Source of the DNA: Tsukamurella asaccharolytica
GTDB taxonomy: Bacteria; Actinomycetota; Actinomycetes; Mycobacteriales; Mycobacteriaceae
Assembly (NCBI RefSeq): GCF_007858435.1
Contig: NZ_VIGW01000011.1
Span: 1-64,000, forward strand
Direction: 5' to 3'
Length of the DNA: 64,000 nt
In this document: positions 1 to 9,433 of the stretch, piece by piece
Position numbering within the stretch: the first letter of the stretch is position 1
Layout: every line of letters begins with the position of its first letter
Made by a program: the position numbers and the translations under genes
Notes under the pieces: generated by a model
Told to the model about the DNA's origin: nothing
Databases searched by the model: none
What the model saw: the letters and a program-made list of their open reading frames with translations, nothing else

Positions 1-1
1 G

Positions 2-313
2 GCGGAGGTCGGCTTCCCGCCGGCCACGCATCTCGCCGCTCGCGACGGTGCCGAGGCCGACGTCCGGGCCGTCGCGGACGCCGCCGCCCTGCCCGACGGT
101 GCCGAGGTGCTCGGCCCCGTCGACCTCCCGCCCGGGGTGCGGATCCCCGGCGCCCCCGACGAGGGCCCGCCGCCGCAGCGGCTGCTGGTGCGCGTCGCGC
201 GGCGGGAGGGACGCGCGCTCGCGCGAGCCCTGTTCCTGGCGCAGGTCGGACGGAGCCTGCGTCGCGAGGGCGCCCCCGTTCGCATCCAGATCGACCCACT
301 GCGGATCGGCTGA
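2..313 (+). CDS. priA: Primosomal protein N' (PriA), C-terminal end
   Basis: The reading frame is open from the left edge, so only about the last 103 residues are present. They resemble the C-terminal domain of the PriA replication-restart helicase (segments EVGFPPATHLA and RLLVRVARREG...RIQIDPL). PriA reloads the replisome at stalled forks; actinobacterial homologues often lack helicase motifs, which cannot be judged here because they lie outside the window. The gene ends 25 bases before the convergent E2 gene. It normally lies upstream of def-fmt in Mycobacteriales, which supports the call. Confidence 0.75.
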   Translation, partial: AEVGFPPATHLAARDGAEADVRAVADAAALPDGAEVLGPVDLPPGVRIPGAPDEGPPPQRLLVRVARREGRALARALFLAQVGRSLRREGAPVRIQIDPLRIG

Positions 314-338
314 CGGACCGGCCGGCGTCCGCCGGGGA

Positions 339-1625
339 TCAGAGGTGCGCGAGCGCCCGGACGGGGTCCTCCACGTAGTCGGCGAACAGTCGCAGGAAGC
401 CGCCCGCCTCGCCGCCGTCGCACACGCGGTGATCGAAGGCGAGGGAGATCTGGGCGACTTTGCGGACGACGATCGCGCCGTCGACCACCCAGGGCCGATC
501 GATGATCCGGCCGATGCCCAGTATCGCCGCCTCGGGGTGGTTGATGATCGGCGCGGAGCCGTCGACGCCGAAGACGCCGTAGTTGTTGAGGGTGAAGGTG
601 CCCCCGGTGAGCCGCGCCGGCGGCAGCTTGCCGTCCCGGGCGAGGGCGGTGATCTCCGTCAGCCGCCGCGCGAGCTCCACCGTCGGCAGGGCGTCGGCGT
701 CGGCGATCACGGGCACGACCAGGCCCCGCGGCGTCTGCGCCGCGATTCCGAGCTGCACCCGTCCGTGCTGCACGATCTGCCGGCGATCGGCGTCGACGGA
801 GGAATTGAGCTGCGGGTACCGCCGCAACGCCGCGACCGCCAGGCGGGCGAGGAGCGCGAGCAGGCTCACCCGCTCGGTGTCCGGGAGCGTCGCGTTCATC
901 GCGGCCCGCGCCGCCAGCAGCGCGGTGGCGTCCACGTCGACCCAGGTGGTGGCCTCCGGGATCTCGCGCCGGCTCGTGGCGAGCTTGTCCGCGACGGTCT
1001 TGCGGAGGCCGTTGAGCGGGATCCGCACGTCGCTCCGGGAAGCCGCGGGCGCGGGACCCGACGGCGCGGTCGTCGCGGCGAGCGCGGCGTCGACGTCGGC
1101 CCGGCGGATGACGCCGCCCACGCCCGACGGCCGCACTGTGGCGAGGTCCACCCCGTGCTCGCGGGCGAGGTCGCGCACGACGGGCGAGATGACGCGGGTG
1201 ACGGTCGGCGCCGCCTGTTCGCGGGGCGGGGCGGGGGCGGTATCCCGGGTCGCCGCGGGGTCGGCGGCGCGCTCCGGGGCCGCCGCGCGCCGCCGGCGGG
1301 CGGGCTTGTCCGCGCTCGTCCCGTAGCCGATGAGCACGTTCCCCGAGGGCTCGTCGAGGGGCGGGGCGGCCGTCGTCGTCGGGCCCGCGACGCCCACGGA
1401 GATGAGCGGCGCACCGACGCGCAGCGTCTCGCCCGGCGCGCCGTGCAGGGCGGTGACGGTGCCCGCGAACGGGACCGGCACCTCGACCGCGGCCTTGGCG
1501 GTCTCGACCTCGACGACCACCTGGTCGACGGTCACGGTGTCGCCGACGCGGACACGCCAGGACAGGACGTCGGCCTCGGTCAGTCCCTCGCCGAGGTCGG
1601 GGAGGAGGAAGATCTGATCGCTCAC
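339..1625 (-). CDS. bkdC: Branched-chain 2-oxoacid dehydrogenase E2 (dihydrolipoamide acyltransferase)
   Basis: A 428-residue E2 component that transfers the acyl group made by E1 from its lipoyl arm to CoA. The N-terminal lipoyl domain carries the lipoylation lysine in ETAKAAVEVP. A peripheral-subunit-binding domain follows a Pro/Ala linker (SPVVRDLAREHGVDLATVRP). The catalytic domain ends with the acyltransferase signature DHRVCDGGEAGG. The GTG start overlaps the E1-beta stop by 4 bases, indicating translational coupling. Longer upstream reading in this frame runs through E1-beta and is not coding. Branched-chain specificity rather than pyruvate is inferred from gene order (E1a-E1b-E2) and the divergent Lrp regulator. 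Confidence 0.9.
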   Translation of the reverse strand: MSDQIFLLPDLGEGLTEADVLSWRVRVGDTVTVDQVVVEVETAKAAVEVPVPFAGTVTALHGAPGETLRVGAPLISVGVAGPTTTAAPPLDEPSGNVLIGYGTSADKPARRRRAAAPERAADPAATRDTAPAPPREQAAPTVTRVISPVVRDLAREHGVDLATVRPSGVGGVIRRADVDAALAATTAPSGPAPAASRSDVRIPLNGLRKTVADKLATSRREIPEATTWVDVDATALLAARAAMNATLPDTERVSLLALLARLAVAALRRYPQLNSSVDADRRQIVQHGRVQLGIAAQTPRGLVVPVIADADALPTVELARRLTEITALARDGKLPPARLTGGTFTLNNYGVFGVDGSAPIINHPEAAILGIGRIIDRPWVVDGAIVVRKVAQISLAFDHRVCDGGEAGGFLRLFADYVEDPVRALAHL

Positions 1626-2626
1626 GGTGCCACCGCCCAGCGGGCGTCGACCCGGTCGTCCCACTGCAGCCGGTCGACGGCGTCCAGGACCCGGTCGACG
1701 CCTGGTAGGTGCAGCCGTTCGAGCTTCGGTGGGGGATAGGGGATGTCGAGTCCGCTCACCCGCAGCACCGGGGCGTGCAGGTGATGGAAACAGCGTTCCT
1801 GCACGCGAGCCGCGATCTCGGCCCCGAGACCCGCGAAGCCCTGCGCCTCCTGCACCACCACGCACCGCCCCGTGCGCCGCACCGATGCCGTCACGGTCTC
1901 GTCGTCAAACGGGACGAGGGTGCGCAGATCGACCACCTCGAGCGAGAGACCCTCCGCCGCAGCGGCCTCCGCGGCGTCGAGCGCCACGTCCACCGAGGGG
2001 CCGTACGCGACGAGCGTCGCGTCCGTGCCCGCGCGCCGCACGACCGCCCGGCCCAGCGGCGCGCCGATCGTGAGATCGGTCTCCGCCGAGGCGAAGTAGA
2101 GGCGCTTGGGTTCGAGGAGGACGACGGGGTCGGGATCGTCGATCGCACGCCGCAGCAGGGTGTACGCGTCGTCGACGGTGGCGGGCGCCGCGACCTTCAG
2201 GCCGGGCGTGTGCACGTAGTAGGCCTCGCTGGAATCGCAGTGGTGCTCCACGCCGCCGATGCCGCCGGCGTAGGGCACGCGGATCACCATCGGCACCGAG
2301 AGGGCTCCGCGGGTGCGATTGCGCAGCTTGGCGACGTGCGAGACGATCTGCTCGAACGCGGGGTAGGCGAAGGCGTCGAACTGCATCTCGACCACGGGCT
2401 TGTAGCCCGCCATGGTCATGCCGATGGCGAAGCCGACGATGCCCGACTCCGCGAGCGGCGTGTCGAAGCAACGGTAGGCGCCGAACTCGCTGGTCAGGCC
2501 GTCGGTGACGCGGAAGACGCCGCCGAGCGTGCCGACGTCCTCGCCGAAGACGACCACGTCGGGGTTCGCGGCGAGGGCATCGCGCAGGGCCGTGTTCAGG
2601 GCCTGGGCCATGGTGTGTCGGGGCAT
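1622..2626 (-). CDS. bkdB: Branched-chain 2-oxoacid dehydrogenase E1 beta subunit
   Basis: A 334-residue transketolase-like E1 beta subunit. With E1 alpha it decarboxylates 2-oxoacids from Val, Leu and Ile degradation using thiamine diphosphate. Family features seen are FGEDVG near residue 27, DTPLAESGIVGFAIGMTMAG and the C-terminal transketolase domain (VVQEAQGFAGLGAEIAARV). Its length is normal for the family. It lies 3 bases after the E1 alpha stop and overlaps the E2 start by 4 bases, so the three genes form one operon. Products supply branched acyl-CoA primers for membrane lipids (family knowledge). Confidence 0.92.
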   Translation of the reverse strand: MPRHTMAQALNTALRDALAANPDVVVFGEDVGTLGGVFRVTDGLTSEFGAYRCFDTPLAESGIVGFAIGMTMAGYKPVVEMQFDAFAYPAFEQIVSHVAKLRNRTRGALSVPMVIRVPYAGGIGGVEHHCDSSEAYYVHTPGLKVAAPATVDDAYTLLRRAIDDPDPVVLLEPKRLYFASAETDLTIGAPLGRAVVRRAGTDATLVAYGPSVDVALDAAEAAAAEGLSLEVVDLRTLVPFDDETVTASVRRTGRCVVVQEAQGFAGLGAEIAARVQERCFHHLHAPVLRVSGLDIPYPPPKLERLHLPGVDRVLDAVDRLQWDDRVDARWAVAP

Positions 2627-2629
2627 GTC

Positions 2630-3757
2630 TCAGTCCTCCCGGTTGTCCGCCGCAGCGGCGAGCTCGGCCTCCACCTGCGCCTGCTGCTCGCGCAGCTGCG
2701 GGGTGGGTTCGGCGTAGACGTGGCGGAACAGGTCCGCGGGGTCGACGGGGCGGTCGGCGTTCATCCGGGCGCGCAGGTCCGCGGCGGCGGCCTCGGCCTC
2801 GTCGGCGACCGCGGCGACGACGGCGTCGTCGATCCGGCCGCGCGTCCGCAGGTGCGTCTCGAGCCGGGTGATCGGGTCGCGCCGGACCCACTCCTCGACC
2901 TCTGCGGACGAGCGGTAGCGGGTCGCGTCGTCGGCGTTGGTGTGCGCGTCGATCCGGTAGGTGTGCGCCTCGACGATCACCGGACCGTTGCCGGAACGCA
3001 CGTAGTGGGCCGCCTCCTGCATCACGCCGAGCATGGCGATCGGGTCGTTGCCGTCGACCTGCTCGGAGCCGATGCCGTAGCCCACGCCCTTGTGTGCCAG
3101 GCTCGGGGCGGCGGTCTGCCGGGAGAGCGGCACGCTGATCGCGAAACCGTTGTTCTGCACCAGGAAGACCACCGGGGCGTGGAAGACGGCGGCGAAGTTG
3201 AGCGCCTCGTGGAAATCGCCCTCGCTGGTGCCGCCGTCGCCGCACAGCGCGAGTGCGATGGTGTCGGTGCCGCGCAGGTGCTCGCCGTGCGCCACGCCCG
3301 CGGCGTGCAGGAGCTGCGTGGCGAGGGGGGTGCACTGCGGTGCGGTCCGCAGGGCGGCCGGGTCGTAGCCGCAGTGCCAGTCGCCGGCCAGCAGGGTCAG
3401 CACCTGCACCGGGTCCACGCCGCGGGCGGCGAGCGCCACCGAGTCGCGGTACGTCGGGAACATCCAGTCCGTCGGGCGCAGGCACATCGCGGCGGCGATC
3501 TGGCAGGCGTCCTGGCCGCGGGAGGACGGGTAGACGGCGAGCCGGCCCTGCTTCGTCAGCGCCGTGGCCTGCGCGTCGAACCGCCGTCCCAACACCATGC
3601 GGCGGTACATCTCGACCAATCGGTCGTCGTCGGGGTGCGGGTAACGCGCGTGCGAATCGGTGAGCTCGCCCGCCTCGTCGAGGTACTGCACGGGCGTGTC
3701 GGCCGGAAGGAACTTCCGGTACGTCGGCTCGCCCGCGAGGTCGCTGATAGTGGTCAT
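2630..3757 (-). CDS. bkdA: Branched-chain 2-oxoacid dehydrogenase E1 alpha subunit
   Basis: A 375-residue thiamine diphosphate-dependent E1 alpha subunit. The TPP-binding motif begins GDGGTSEGDFHEALNFA and closes with QNN. The phosphorylation-loop-like segment RTDPIALAV is not evident; the region YRIDAHTNADDATRYR corresponds to the family loop. I chose the ATG at 3757 because GGGAGG sits about 6 bases upstream; an in-frame ATG at 3784 lacks a comparable site. It is the first gene of the bkd operon. The 152-base gap to the divergent regulator gene should hold both promoters. Confidence 0.92.
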   Translation of the reverse strand: MTTISDLAGEPTYRKFLPADTPVQYLDEAGELTDSHARYPHPDDDRLVEMYRRMVLGRRFDAQATALTKQGRLAVYPSSRGQDACQIAAAMCLRPTDWMFPTYRDSVALAARGVDPVQVLTLLAGDWHCGYDPAALRTAPQCTPLATQLLHAAGVAHGEHLRGTDTIALALCGDGGTSEGDFHEALNFAAVFHAPVVFLVQNNGFAISVPLSRQTAAPSLAHKGVGYGIGSEQVDGNDPIAMLGVMQEAAHYVRSGNGPVIVEAHTYRIDAHTNADDATRYRSSAEVEEWVRRDPITRLETHLRTRGRIDDAVVAAVADEAEAAAADLRARMNADRPVDPADLFRHVYAEPTPQLREQQAQVEAELAAAADNRED

Positions 3758-3909
3758 GTCGTCCTCCCTGGTCCGGGTGCTCATGAGAGTGGCACCGGCG
3801 GACGGAGTTCGCGGTGACGCCGGTATGTGCGAGACGAAGGACGTACTGTGAGCAGAATTCGGCGCCGATCGTCCGTGATTCGGGCGCCCAATCGGACTGA
3901 GGTGGACGG

Positions 3910-4386
3910 ATGGCGTACGGTGCCGAGCACCCGGATCTCGACGACTTCGACCGGCGGATCCTGGAGGTGCTCGCCGAGGACGGACGGATCTCCATGCGCG
4001 CGCTCGCCGAGCGCGTGCACGTCTCGCGCGCCAACGCCTACGTGCGCGTGGAACGACTGGAGCGGACCGGGGTCCTGCGCGGCTACACGGTCCGGGTCGA
4101 CCACGCGCGCGCCGGGTACGGCACCTCCGCGTACATCGCCCTGTCGATCCGCCAGGACGCGTGGGAGGGCGTCGCCGAGCACTTGCGCGAGCTGCCCTAC
4201 GTGGAGCACTTCGCCCTGGTCGGCGCGGATTTCGACGTGGTGCTCCTGGTGCGGACGCCGGACAACGCCGCCCTGCGCGATGTGGTGCTGGTCCGGCTGC
4301 AGGCGCTCGAGGGCGTGCGTTCGACCCGCACGTGGCTGGTCTTCGAGGAGGCCGACGGCCCCGGCGCGCTCTCCGAGCGGGCCTAG
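3910..4386 (+). CDS. Lrp/AsnC family transcriptional regulator (BkdR-like)
   Basis: A 158-residue regulator with an N-terminal winged helix-turn-helix (LDDFDRRILEVLAEDGRISM, then RALAERVHVSRANAYVRVERL) and a C-terminal RAM/ligand-binding domain (GVRSTRTWLVFEE). Lrp proteins form octamers that respond to amino acids. It is transcribed away from the bkd operon and most likely controls it (inference from position). A GAGGTGG ribosome site precedes the ATG. The gene faces the esterase gene across a strong hairpin. Confidence 0.9.
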   Translation: MAYGAEHPDLDDFDRRILEVLAEDGRISMRALAERVHVSRANAYVRVERLERTGVLRGYTVRVDHARAGYGTSAYIALSIRQDAWEGVAEHLRELPYVEHFALVGADFDVVLLVRTPDNAALRDVVLVRLQALEGVRSTRTWLVFEEADGPGALSERA

Positions 4387-4390
4387 TCGA

Positions 4391-4416
4391 CGCCGAGCGC
4401 GAGCATCGCGTCGGCG
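4391..4416. terminator. Bidirectional terminator hairpin between convergent genes
   Basis: The stem CGCCGA-g-CGCGA pairs with TCGCG-TCGGCG around a 3-base GCA loop. It lies in the 37-base gap between the convergent Lrp and esterase genes. There is no T-run, as is common in high-GC actinobacteria. Confidence 0.6.
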
Positions 4417-4423
4417 AGTCCCG

Positions 4424-5476
4424 TCACTCGCGCGGCCGGAACTCGTCGACGTAGCCCAGGATCGCCTTCTGGACGGCGGGCCAGTACCGGTTCTGGGACT
4501 GCGAGGGGAGGTAGACGTTGTGCCCGGCATCGGGTAGCAGCACCGTCTCGCCGCGGCCGCCCTTGGCCTTCAGTGCGGCGACGAAGGCCTCGCATCCGGC
4601 GGGACGGACGACGCGGTCCGCGGTGCCGTTGAAGCACGTCACCGGGACCGCGGGGTTGATGTTCTGGATCGGATCGGCCACGGCGAACTGCTGCGGGAAC
4701 TCGTCGGGCAGGCCGAGGAACAGGCGCGTGTTGACGTTGCCGTCGGCCACCGCACGACGCATGTCGAGCACGCCGCCCATCGAGACCACCGCGGCGGGGG
4801 TGACCGCGGGCACGCTGCCCATCGCGCCCGGCGTGAGCATCGAACGGGCGGAGGCCCACACGGCGAGTTGGCCGCCCGCGGAGTGCCCGGCGACGACCAC
4901 GTCCTTCAGGTCCAGGTTCGGCGCGTGCTGCGCCTTCACCGTCTGCAGGAAGTCGATCGCCGCTGCCGTGTCGGTGAGGGTCACGGGGTAGCCGCCGCCC
5001 GCCCCGATCCGGCGGTACTCGACGTTCCAGACGGCGACGCCGTGGCTGACGAGCGAGCGCGCCATCTCGGACATCGACTCCGCCGTCGACGGCGTGCGCC
5101 AGCCGCCGCCGTGCAGGAGCACCACGACGGGGATCTGGGCGGGGAGCTCGATCGTCGTGCGCGCGCTGAGTGGACCGCCCGACGGGTTCTGCTGCAGCGC
5201 AGGATTGGCCGGCAGGTACAGCTCGCCGTAGTTCTGTGCGGGATCCGGGGCGCCGTCCGGAGTGGGGTAGACGATGCGCTGCGGCGCCGTGACCGGGAAC
5301 GTGCCGACCACCGCGGCCGGGTTCGTCGGGGGGTACGACGTGGAGGGAGCCGCCGGTGCCGTCGACGACAGAGCACCCGTTCCACTCTGCACGGTGGTGG
5401 TGCATGCCGTGCCGAAGAGCACGGAAAGGCATACGGCGGCACCGACCAGCGGCCGCCGGGCGCGCGCGAACAGCAC
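4424..5476 (-). CDS. Secreted alpha/beta-hydrolase (esterase/lipase), probable lipoprotein
   Basis: A 350-residue hydrolase exported by an N-terminal signal sequence (LVGAAVCLSVLFGTAC). Cys25 could be lipidated, although the position -3 residue is Gly rather than Leu. A Ser/Thr/Pro-rich linker follows. The hormone-sensitive-lipase-like oxyanion motif HGGGW starts at His122 and the nucleophile elbow GHSAGG contains Ser199. A late Asp/His pair lies in DRVVRP and DAGHNVYLP. The GTG at 5476 was chosen because it has a GAGAGGG site 6 bases upstream and gives a complete signal peptide. The substrate is unknown; carboxylic esters are likely. Confidence 0.82.
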   Translation of the reverse strand: MLFARARRPLVGAAVCLSVLFGTACTTTVQSGTGALSSTAPAAPSTSYPPTNPAAVVGTFPVTAPQRIVYPTPDGAPDPAQNYGELYLPANPALQQNPSGGPLSARTTIELPAQIPVVVLLHGGGWRTPSTAESMSEMARSLVSHGVAVWNVEYRRIGAGGGYPVTLTDTAAAIDFLQTVKAQHAPNLDLKDVVVAGHSAGGQLAVWASARSMLTPGAMGSVPAVTPAAVVSMGGVLDMRRAVADGNVNTRLFLGLPDEFPQQFAVADPIQNINPAVPVTCFNGTADRVVRPAGCEAFVAALKAKGGRGETVLLPDAGHNVYLPSQSQNRYWPAVQKAILGYVDEFRPRE

Positions 5477-5608
5477 GTCGACCCTCTCTCGCCCGGCGGG
5501 GCGGTTCGTGGCGTTTCTGTCGGGAATCCTAAGGCAACCCTCGCTCGCACTGCCACCGCGGGCGCGCCGCTGTGACCGGTGCGCGTGCCCTGTGGCCGGT
5601 CCGGGCTG

Positions 5609-5614
5609 GATAAT
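5609..5614 (+). promoter_or_regulatory. -10 box for leaderless def transcript
   Basis: GATAAT lies 6 bases before the def ATG, so transcription would start at or next to the start codon. The purine stretch GGGGGA directly touching the ATG is too close to serve as a ribosome site. Confidence 0.5.
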
Positions 5615-5620
5615 GGGGGA

Positions 5621-6157
5621 ATGAGTGTGCTCCCCGTTCGCATCTATCCCGACCCCGTCCTGCGTACCCCCGCGGACGAGGTGACGGTCTTCGACGCCGA
5701 CCTCGCACGCCTGGTGGACGACATGATCGACACGATGCACCACCACAACGGCGTCGGCCTGGCCGCGCCGCAGGTGGGCGTGAGCAAGCGGGTGTTCGTG
5801 TACGCCTGCGGCGGGCGCGAGGGGCACCTGATCAACCCGGTCTGGCGCGCCGTCGGCGACGAGCTGCAGACCGCGGCCGAGGGGTGCCTGTCGATCCCGG
5901 AGGTGCGCGGCGAATGCACGCGCCACCTGCACGTCGTGGCCGAGGGTGTCGACCTCACCGGGGCGCCGGTGACCCTCGAGGCCACCGAGCTCCTGGCGCG
6001 CTGCATCCAGCACGAGAGCGACCATCTCGACGGCGTCTTGTACCTCAGTAGGCTCGCCCCCGAGGAGCGCAAGGCCGTGATGTGCGTCATCCGCAGCTCC
6101 CCGTGGTTCACGGACCCGGCCGCCACGCTCGCCGCCGGCGCGGGGGGCCGCGCCTGA
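5621..6157 (+). CDS. def: Peptide deformylase
   Basis: A 178-residue metalloenzyme that removes the formyl group from nascent proteins. All three motifs are present: GVGLAAPQ (residues about 45-52), EGCLS, and QHESDHLDG, which holds the two metal-binding histidines and catalytic Glu. The start at 5621 gives the normal N-terminus ([15 protein letters not shown]) and fits a leaderless transcript. The stop codon overlaps the fmt ATG by one base (TGATG). The pairing with fmt is functional: Fmt adds the formyl group that Def later removes. Confidence 0.95.
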   Translation: MSVLPVRIYPDPVLRTPADEVTVFDADLARLVDDMIDTMHHHNGVGLAAPQVGVSKRVFVYACGGREGHLINPVWRAVGDELQTAAEGCLSIPEVRGECTRHLHVVAEGVDLTGAPVTLEATELLARCIQHESDHLDGVLYLSRLAPEERKAVMCVIRSSPWFTDPAATLAAGAGGRA

Positions 6158-7092
6158 TGCGGCTCCTCTTCGCGGGCACCCCCGAGCCCGCCGTGCCGGC
6201 GCTGCGCGCTCTCCTCGCCTCCGACCACGAGGTCGTCGGCGTGCTCACCCGTCCCGACGCCCGCTCCGGGCGAGGCCGTGGCGTGCGGCGCTCGCCCGTC
6301 GGGCAGGTCGCCGACGAGGCGGGGATCCCGGTGCTCACACCCGCGACCCTGCGCGACCCGGAGGCGCGGGCGGCGATCGTCGATCTGGCGCCGGAGTGCT
6401 GCCCGGTGGTCGCCTACGGCGGGATGATCCCGCCCGACCTGCTGGACGTGCCCGACCACGGGTGGATCAACCTGCACTTCTCGTTGCTCCCCGCGTGGCG
6501 CGGCGCCGCTCCGGTGCAGGCGGCGCTCGAGGCCGGCGACGAGGTGACCGGCGCCTCCACGTTCCGCATCGAAGCGGGCCTCGACACCGGTCCGGTCTTC
6601 GGCGTGCTCACGGAGCGGATCCGCTCCGACGACACCGCGACGGTGCTGCTCGCGCGCCTCGCCGAGCACGGCGCGGAGCTGCTCACCCGCACCGTCGACG
6701 GGGTGGCGGCCGGCGCCCTGCAGGCCCAGCCGCAGTCCGCGGACGGCGTCTCGCACGCGCCGAAGGTCACCGTCGACGCCGCGCGCGTGCGCTTCGACCT
6801 GCCCGCCGGTGCCGTGGACCGGCACATCCGTGCCATGACCGATGCGCCCGGCGCATGGGTGCCGCTCGGGGACGCGCGGCTCAAGCTCGGTCCCGCGGTC
6901 GTCGCCCCCGAGGCGGAGCGCCTCGCGCCCGGCGAGCTGCGCGTCGGCAAGCGCGAGGTCCACGTGGGCACCGCCACGGCGCCGCTGCGGCTCGGCACCG
7001 TGCAACCGCCCGGCAAGAAGCCCATGCCCGCCGCCGACTGGGCGCGGGGCGCCAGGGCCGAGTCCGGCACGATCCTCGGCGCCGACCGGTGA
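6157..7092 (+). CDS. fmt: Methionyl-tRNA formyltransferase
   Basis: A 311-residue enzyme that formylates initiator Met-tRNA using 10-formyl-THF. The N-terminal domain begins [20 protein letters not shown] and contains the catalytic Asn/His/Asp set in [15 protein letters not shown] and GLDTGPV. The C-terminal tRNA-binding OB-like domain is complete. Start and stop are coupled to the neighbours: TGATG with def and GTGA with rsmB. Confidence 0.95.
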   Translation: MRLLFAGTPEPAVPALRALLASDHEVVGVLTRPDARSGRGRGVRRSPVGQVADEAGIPVLTPATLRDPEARAAIVDLAPECCPVVAYGGMIPPDLLDVPDHGWINLHFSLLPAWRGAAPVQAALEAGDEVTGASTFRIEAGLDTGPVFGVLTERIRSDDTATVLLARLAEHGAELLTRTVDGVAAGALQAQPQSADGVSHAPKVTVDAARVRFDLPAGAVDRHIRAMTDAPGAWVPLGDARLKLGPAVVAPEAERLAPGELRVGKREVHVGTATAPLRLGTVQPPGKKPMPAADWARGARAESGTILGADR

Positions 7093-8447
7093 CCGATCCC
7101 GCGCGGAGCGCCGCGCTCGAGACCCTCGCCGCCGTCCGCGAGCGCGGCGCCTACGCCAACCTCGTGCTGCCGGGCCTGCTCCGGGACAAGCGGCTCACGG
7201 GCCGCGACGCCGCCTTCGCGACCGAGCTCACCTACGGCACCTGCCGCGCCCAGGGGCTGCTCGACGCGGTGATCGAAGACGCCTCGGGACGTCCGGTCGC
7301 CGAGATCGACGGTCCGGTGCTGGACGCGCTTCGACTGGGCGTCTACCAGCTGCTGCGCACCCGGGTGGGGGCGCACGCCGCCGTCTCCGAGACGGTGGAC
7401 GCGGTCAAGGCCACGTCCGGCCGTGGCGCCTCCGGTTTCACCAACGCGGTCCTGCGGAAGGTCTCCAAGGATGACGAGGACACCTGGGTCGCCCGCGTGG
7501 CCCCCTCGGCCGCGGACGACCTGCTCGGGCACCTGGCCGTGCAGTACGCCCACCCGCGCTGGATCGCCCAGGCCTTCTGGGATGCGCTCCGCGCCAACGG
7601 GATAAGGTCGATGGGGCAGCTGCAGGCGCTGCTTGCCTCCGACGATTCCCGGCCGCCCGTGCATCTCGTCGCGCGCCCGGGGGAGATCTCGGCGGAGGAG
7701 CTCGCGCTCATCGTCGAGGGGGAGACGGGCGGGCTCTCGCCCTACGCGGTGTACTTGCCCGGCGGCGACCCCGGCGCGCTCGAGCCCGTCCGCGACGGCC
7801 TCGCGGGGGTGCAGGACGAGGGGTCGCAGCTGGTGGCCCGCGCCGCGGCCGTCGCGCCGCTCGAGGGTCCCGACGGCGGCCGCTGGCTCGACCTGTGCGC
7901 CGGGCCGGGTGGGAAGGCCGCGCTGCTCGGCTCGCTCGCCTCGATCGACGGGGCCCGCGTCGACGCGGTCGAGCCCGCGGAGCACCGCGCGGAGCTGGTG
8001 CGCAAGGCGGTGCGCGGGCTCCCCGTCGACGTGCACGTCGCCGACGGCCGCGCGTCGGGGTTGGAGCCCGGCTACGACCGCGTGCTGGTCGACGCGCCGT
8101 GTTCGGGCATCGGCGCGCTGCGCCGGCGGCCCGAGGCGCGGTGGCGCAAGCAGCCGAGCGATGTCGCGGGTCTGACGGTACTGCAGCGCGAGCTGCTCGC
8201 CGCGGCCGCGGCCCTGACCCGGCCGGGCGGCGTCGTGCTCTACGCGACCTGCTCGCCGCACGTGGCTGAGACGCTCGGCATCGTCGGCGACGACGAGCTC
8301 CTCGCGTCCGCCGGACTGGAGCGCATCGACACCCGCCCCCTGGTCCCGGAGACAGGCCTGCCGCTGGGTGAGGGCCCGCACGTCCAGCTCTGGCCGCACC
8401 TCCACGGCACCGACGCCATGTTCTTCCAGGCCCTCCGCAAACGCTAA
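7089..8447 (+). CDS. rsmB: 16S rRNA (cytosine-967-C5)-methyltransferase RsmB
   Basis: A 452-residue SAM-dependent RNA methyltransferase. An N-terminal NusB-like domain ([30 protein letters not shown]) precedes the Rossmann methyltransferase domain. SAM motif I is [18 protein letters not shown]. The two family cysteines are in DAPCSGIG and YATCSPH. The GTG start overlaps the fmt stop by 4 bases. The def-fmt-rsmB order is the classic translation-initiation and ribosome-modification cluster. The stop lies one base before the first palindromic repeat. Confidence 0.94.
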   Translation: MTDPARSAALETLAAVRERGAYANLVLPGLLRDKRLTGRDAAFATELTYGTCRAQGLLDAVIEDASGRPVAEIDGPVLDALRLGVYQLLRTRVGAHAAVSETVDAVKATSGRGASGFTNAVLRKVSKDDEDTWVARVAPSAADDLLGHLAVQYAHPRWIAQAFWDALRANGIRSMGQLQALLASDDSRPPVHLVARPGEISAEELALIVEGETGGLSPYAVYLPGGDPGALEPVRDGLAGVQDEGSQLVARAAAVAPLEGPDGGRWLDLCAGPGGKAALLGSLASIDGARVDAVEPAEHRAELVRKAVRGLPVDVHVADGRASGLEPGYDRVLVDAPCSGIGALRRRPEARWRKQPSDVAGLTVLQRELLAAAAALTRPGGVVLYATCSPHVAETLGIVGDDELLASAGLERIDTRPLVPETGLPLGEGPHVQLWPHLHGTDAMFFQALRKR

Positions 8448-9432
8448 CCCGATTGAACGACGTTCTGGAGTTTCCGACCTGCGGTTTTACTCTCCAGAAC
8501 GTCGTTCAATCGGTGGATCTTCGGGAGTTTGAGGGGCGGGACGGTCGGCGACGGTCCCTGCCAGCCTCGGGTGCGTAGCTCGCGGGCGATGCGGTCGAGG
8601 AACGCCGCCCGGCCGCTCAGCAGCATCGGCGACGTCACGCGGATGATCGTCCACTGCTGTCCGGTGATCGCGTTCCATCGCGCGATGTCGATGCGCTGCT
8701 GCTCACCCGACCGGTGGTAGCCACCGTCGTACTCGATGGCGACGCGATACCGCGCCGAGCCCAGATCGACGTGGAACGGCGTCCCCGGGACCGGCTGTTG
8801 AGGGCGGAAGAAGTCGAGGCCCGATCGATGGACGACGAGGCGGGAGTACGTCTCCCAGGGGAGTGCGCGCCATTGCTGGCCTCGGCCACGACGGCGCGGA
8901 CCCGGTTCGCTCCGTACAGGCCGGGATGTGCGTCGAGGTAGGCGAGAAGGGCGGCCTTCGTGGTCAGGGACCTGCCTAGCCGGTCGACGCCGATGAACTG
9001 ATCGACCCCCACGATCTTCTCGTCACCCTCGGCGAATCGCGCCAGGTCGACGGCGGTGCGAACGATCGATGTGGCGACGTGTCCGGACACGGTGACGACG
9101 TCCTCGGCCGGAAGGTGACCGCAGCGCATCATCACGCCGCGTCGCTTCCCCTGTGCGGGGAGCCAGATCTCCGGTCTGTGGCCGGCGGCGTACTCGACGC
9201 CGTGCAGAGCCGCGGCGCTCCAGCCGACGAACACGAGATCGGGGTAGGCGAACTCGAGCGCAGCGAGAATGTCGTCGTCCGACGGGTTTGCAGCGCCGTC
9301 GTGGCGGATGCCGTGGATGACGGGGGTCGACTCCCGCCGGAGAGCATGCTCGGTCCGGCCCCCGAGGAGTTCCCGCCTGCGTCCCATCACATCAATTGGA
9401 CGCACCAGCCCTGCGATCGGATCCCCGCCCAA
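8444..9432 (-). pseudogene. Frameshifted AbiEi-like/DUF559 (Vsr-like nuclease fold) gene
   Basis: The first part (from about 9387) reads as an N-terminal domain typical of actinobacterial DUF559 proteins (FAYPDLVFVGWSAAALHG, then TSIVRTAVDLARF). The reading breaks near 8866-8880, where EAS continues in another frame as QWRALPWETYSRLVVHRSG. That second frame holds the DUF559 core: FHVDLGSARYRVAIEYDGGY, then HRSGEQQRIDIARWNAITG and QQWTIIRVTS, with PD-(D/E)XK/Vsr-like acidic positions. It runs on through the first palindrome to a stop at 8444. A one-base-scale frame change separates the halves, so the gene is either dead or carries a sequencing error. The start is uncertain (TTG at 9432, or ATG/GTG near 9387). 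Confidence 0.7.
8449..8513. repeat. Palindromic repeat copy 1 (hairpin, 59-bp identical core)
   Basis: Arms 8452-8470 and 8492-8510 are perfect 19-base inverted repeats around a 21-base loop; flanking bases extend the stem to 22 pairs. The 59-base core 8452-8510 is identical, including the asymmetric loop, to copy 2 at 9436-9494, in the same orientation. It lies between the convergent ends of rsmB and the DUF559 pseudogene and could act as their terminator. It also codes for the tail of the DUF559 frame. Confidence 0.95.
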
Positions 9433-9433
9433 T

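Noticed and set aside
322-335. Small inverted repeat between priA and E2 genes
   Set aside because: The stem is only 5-6 bases with a very short loop; too weak to call a terminator.
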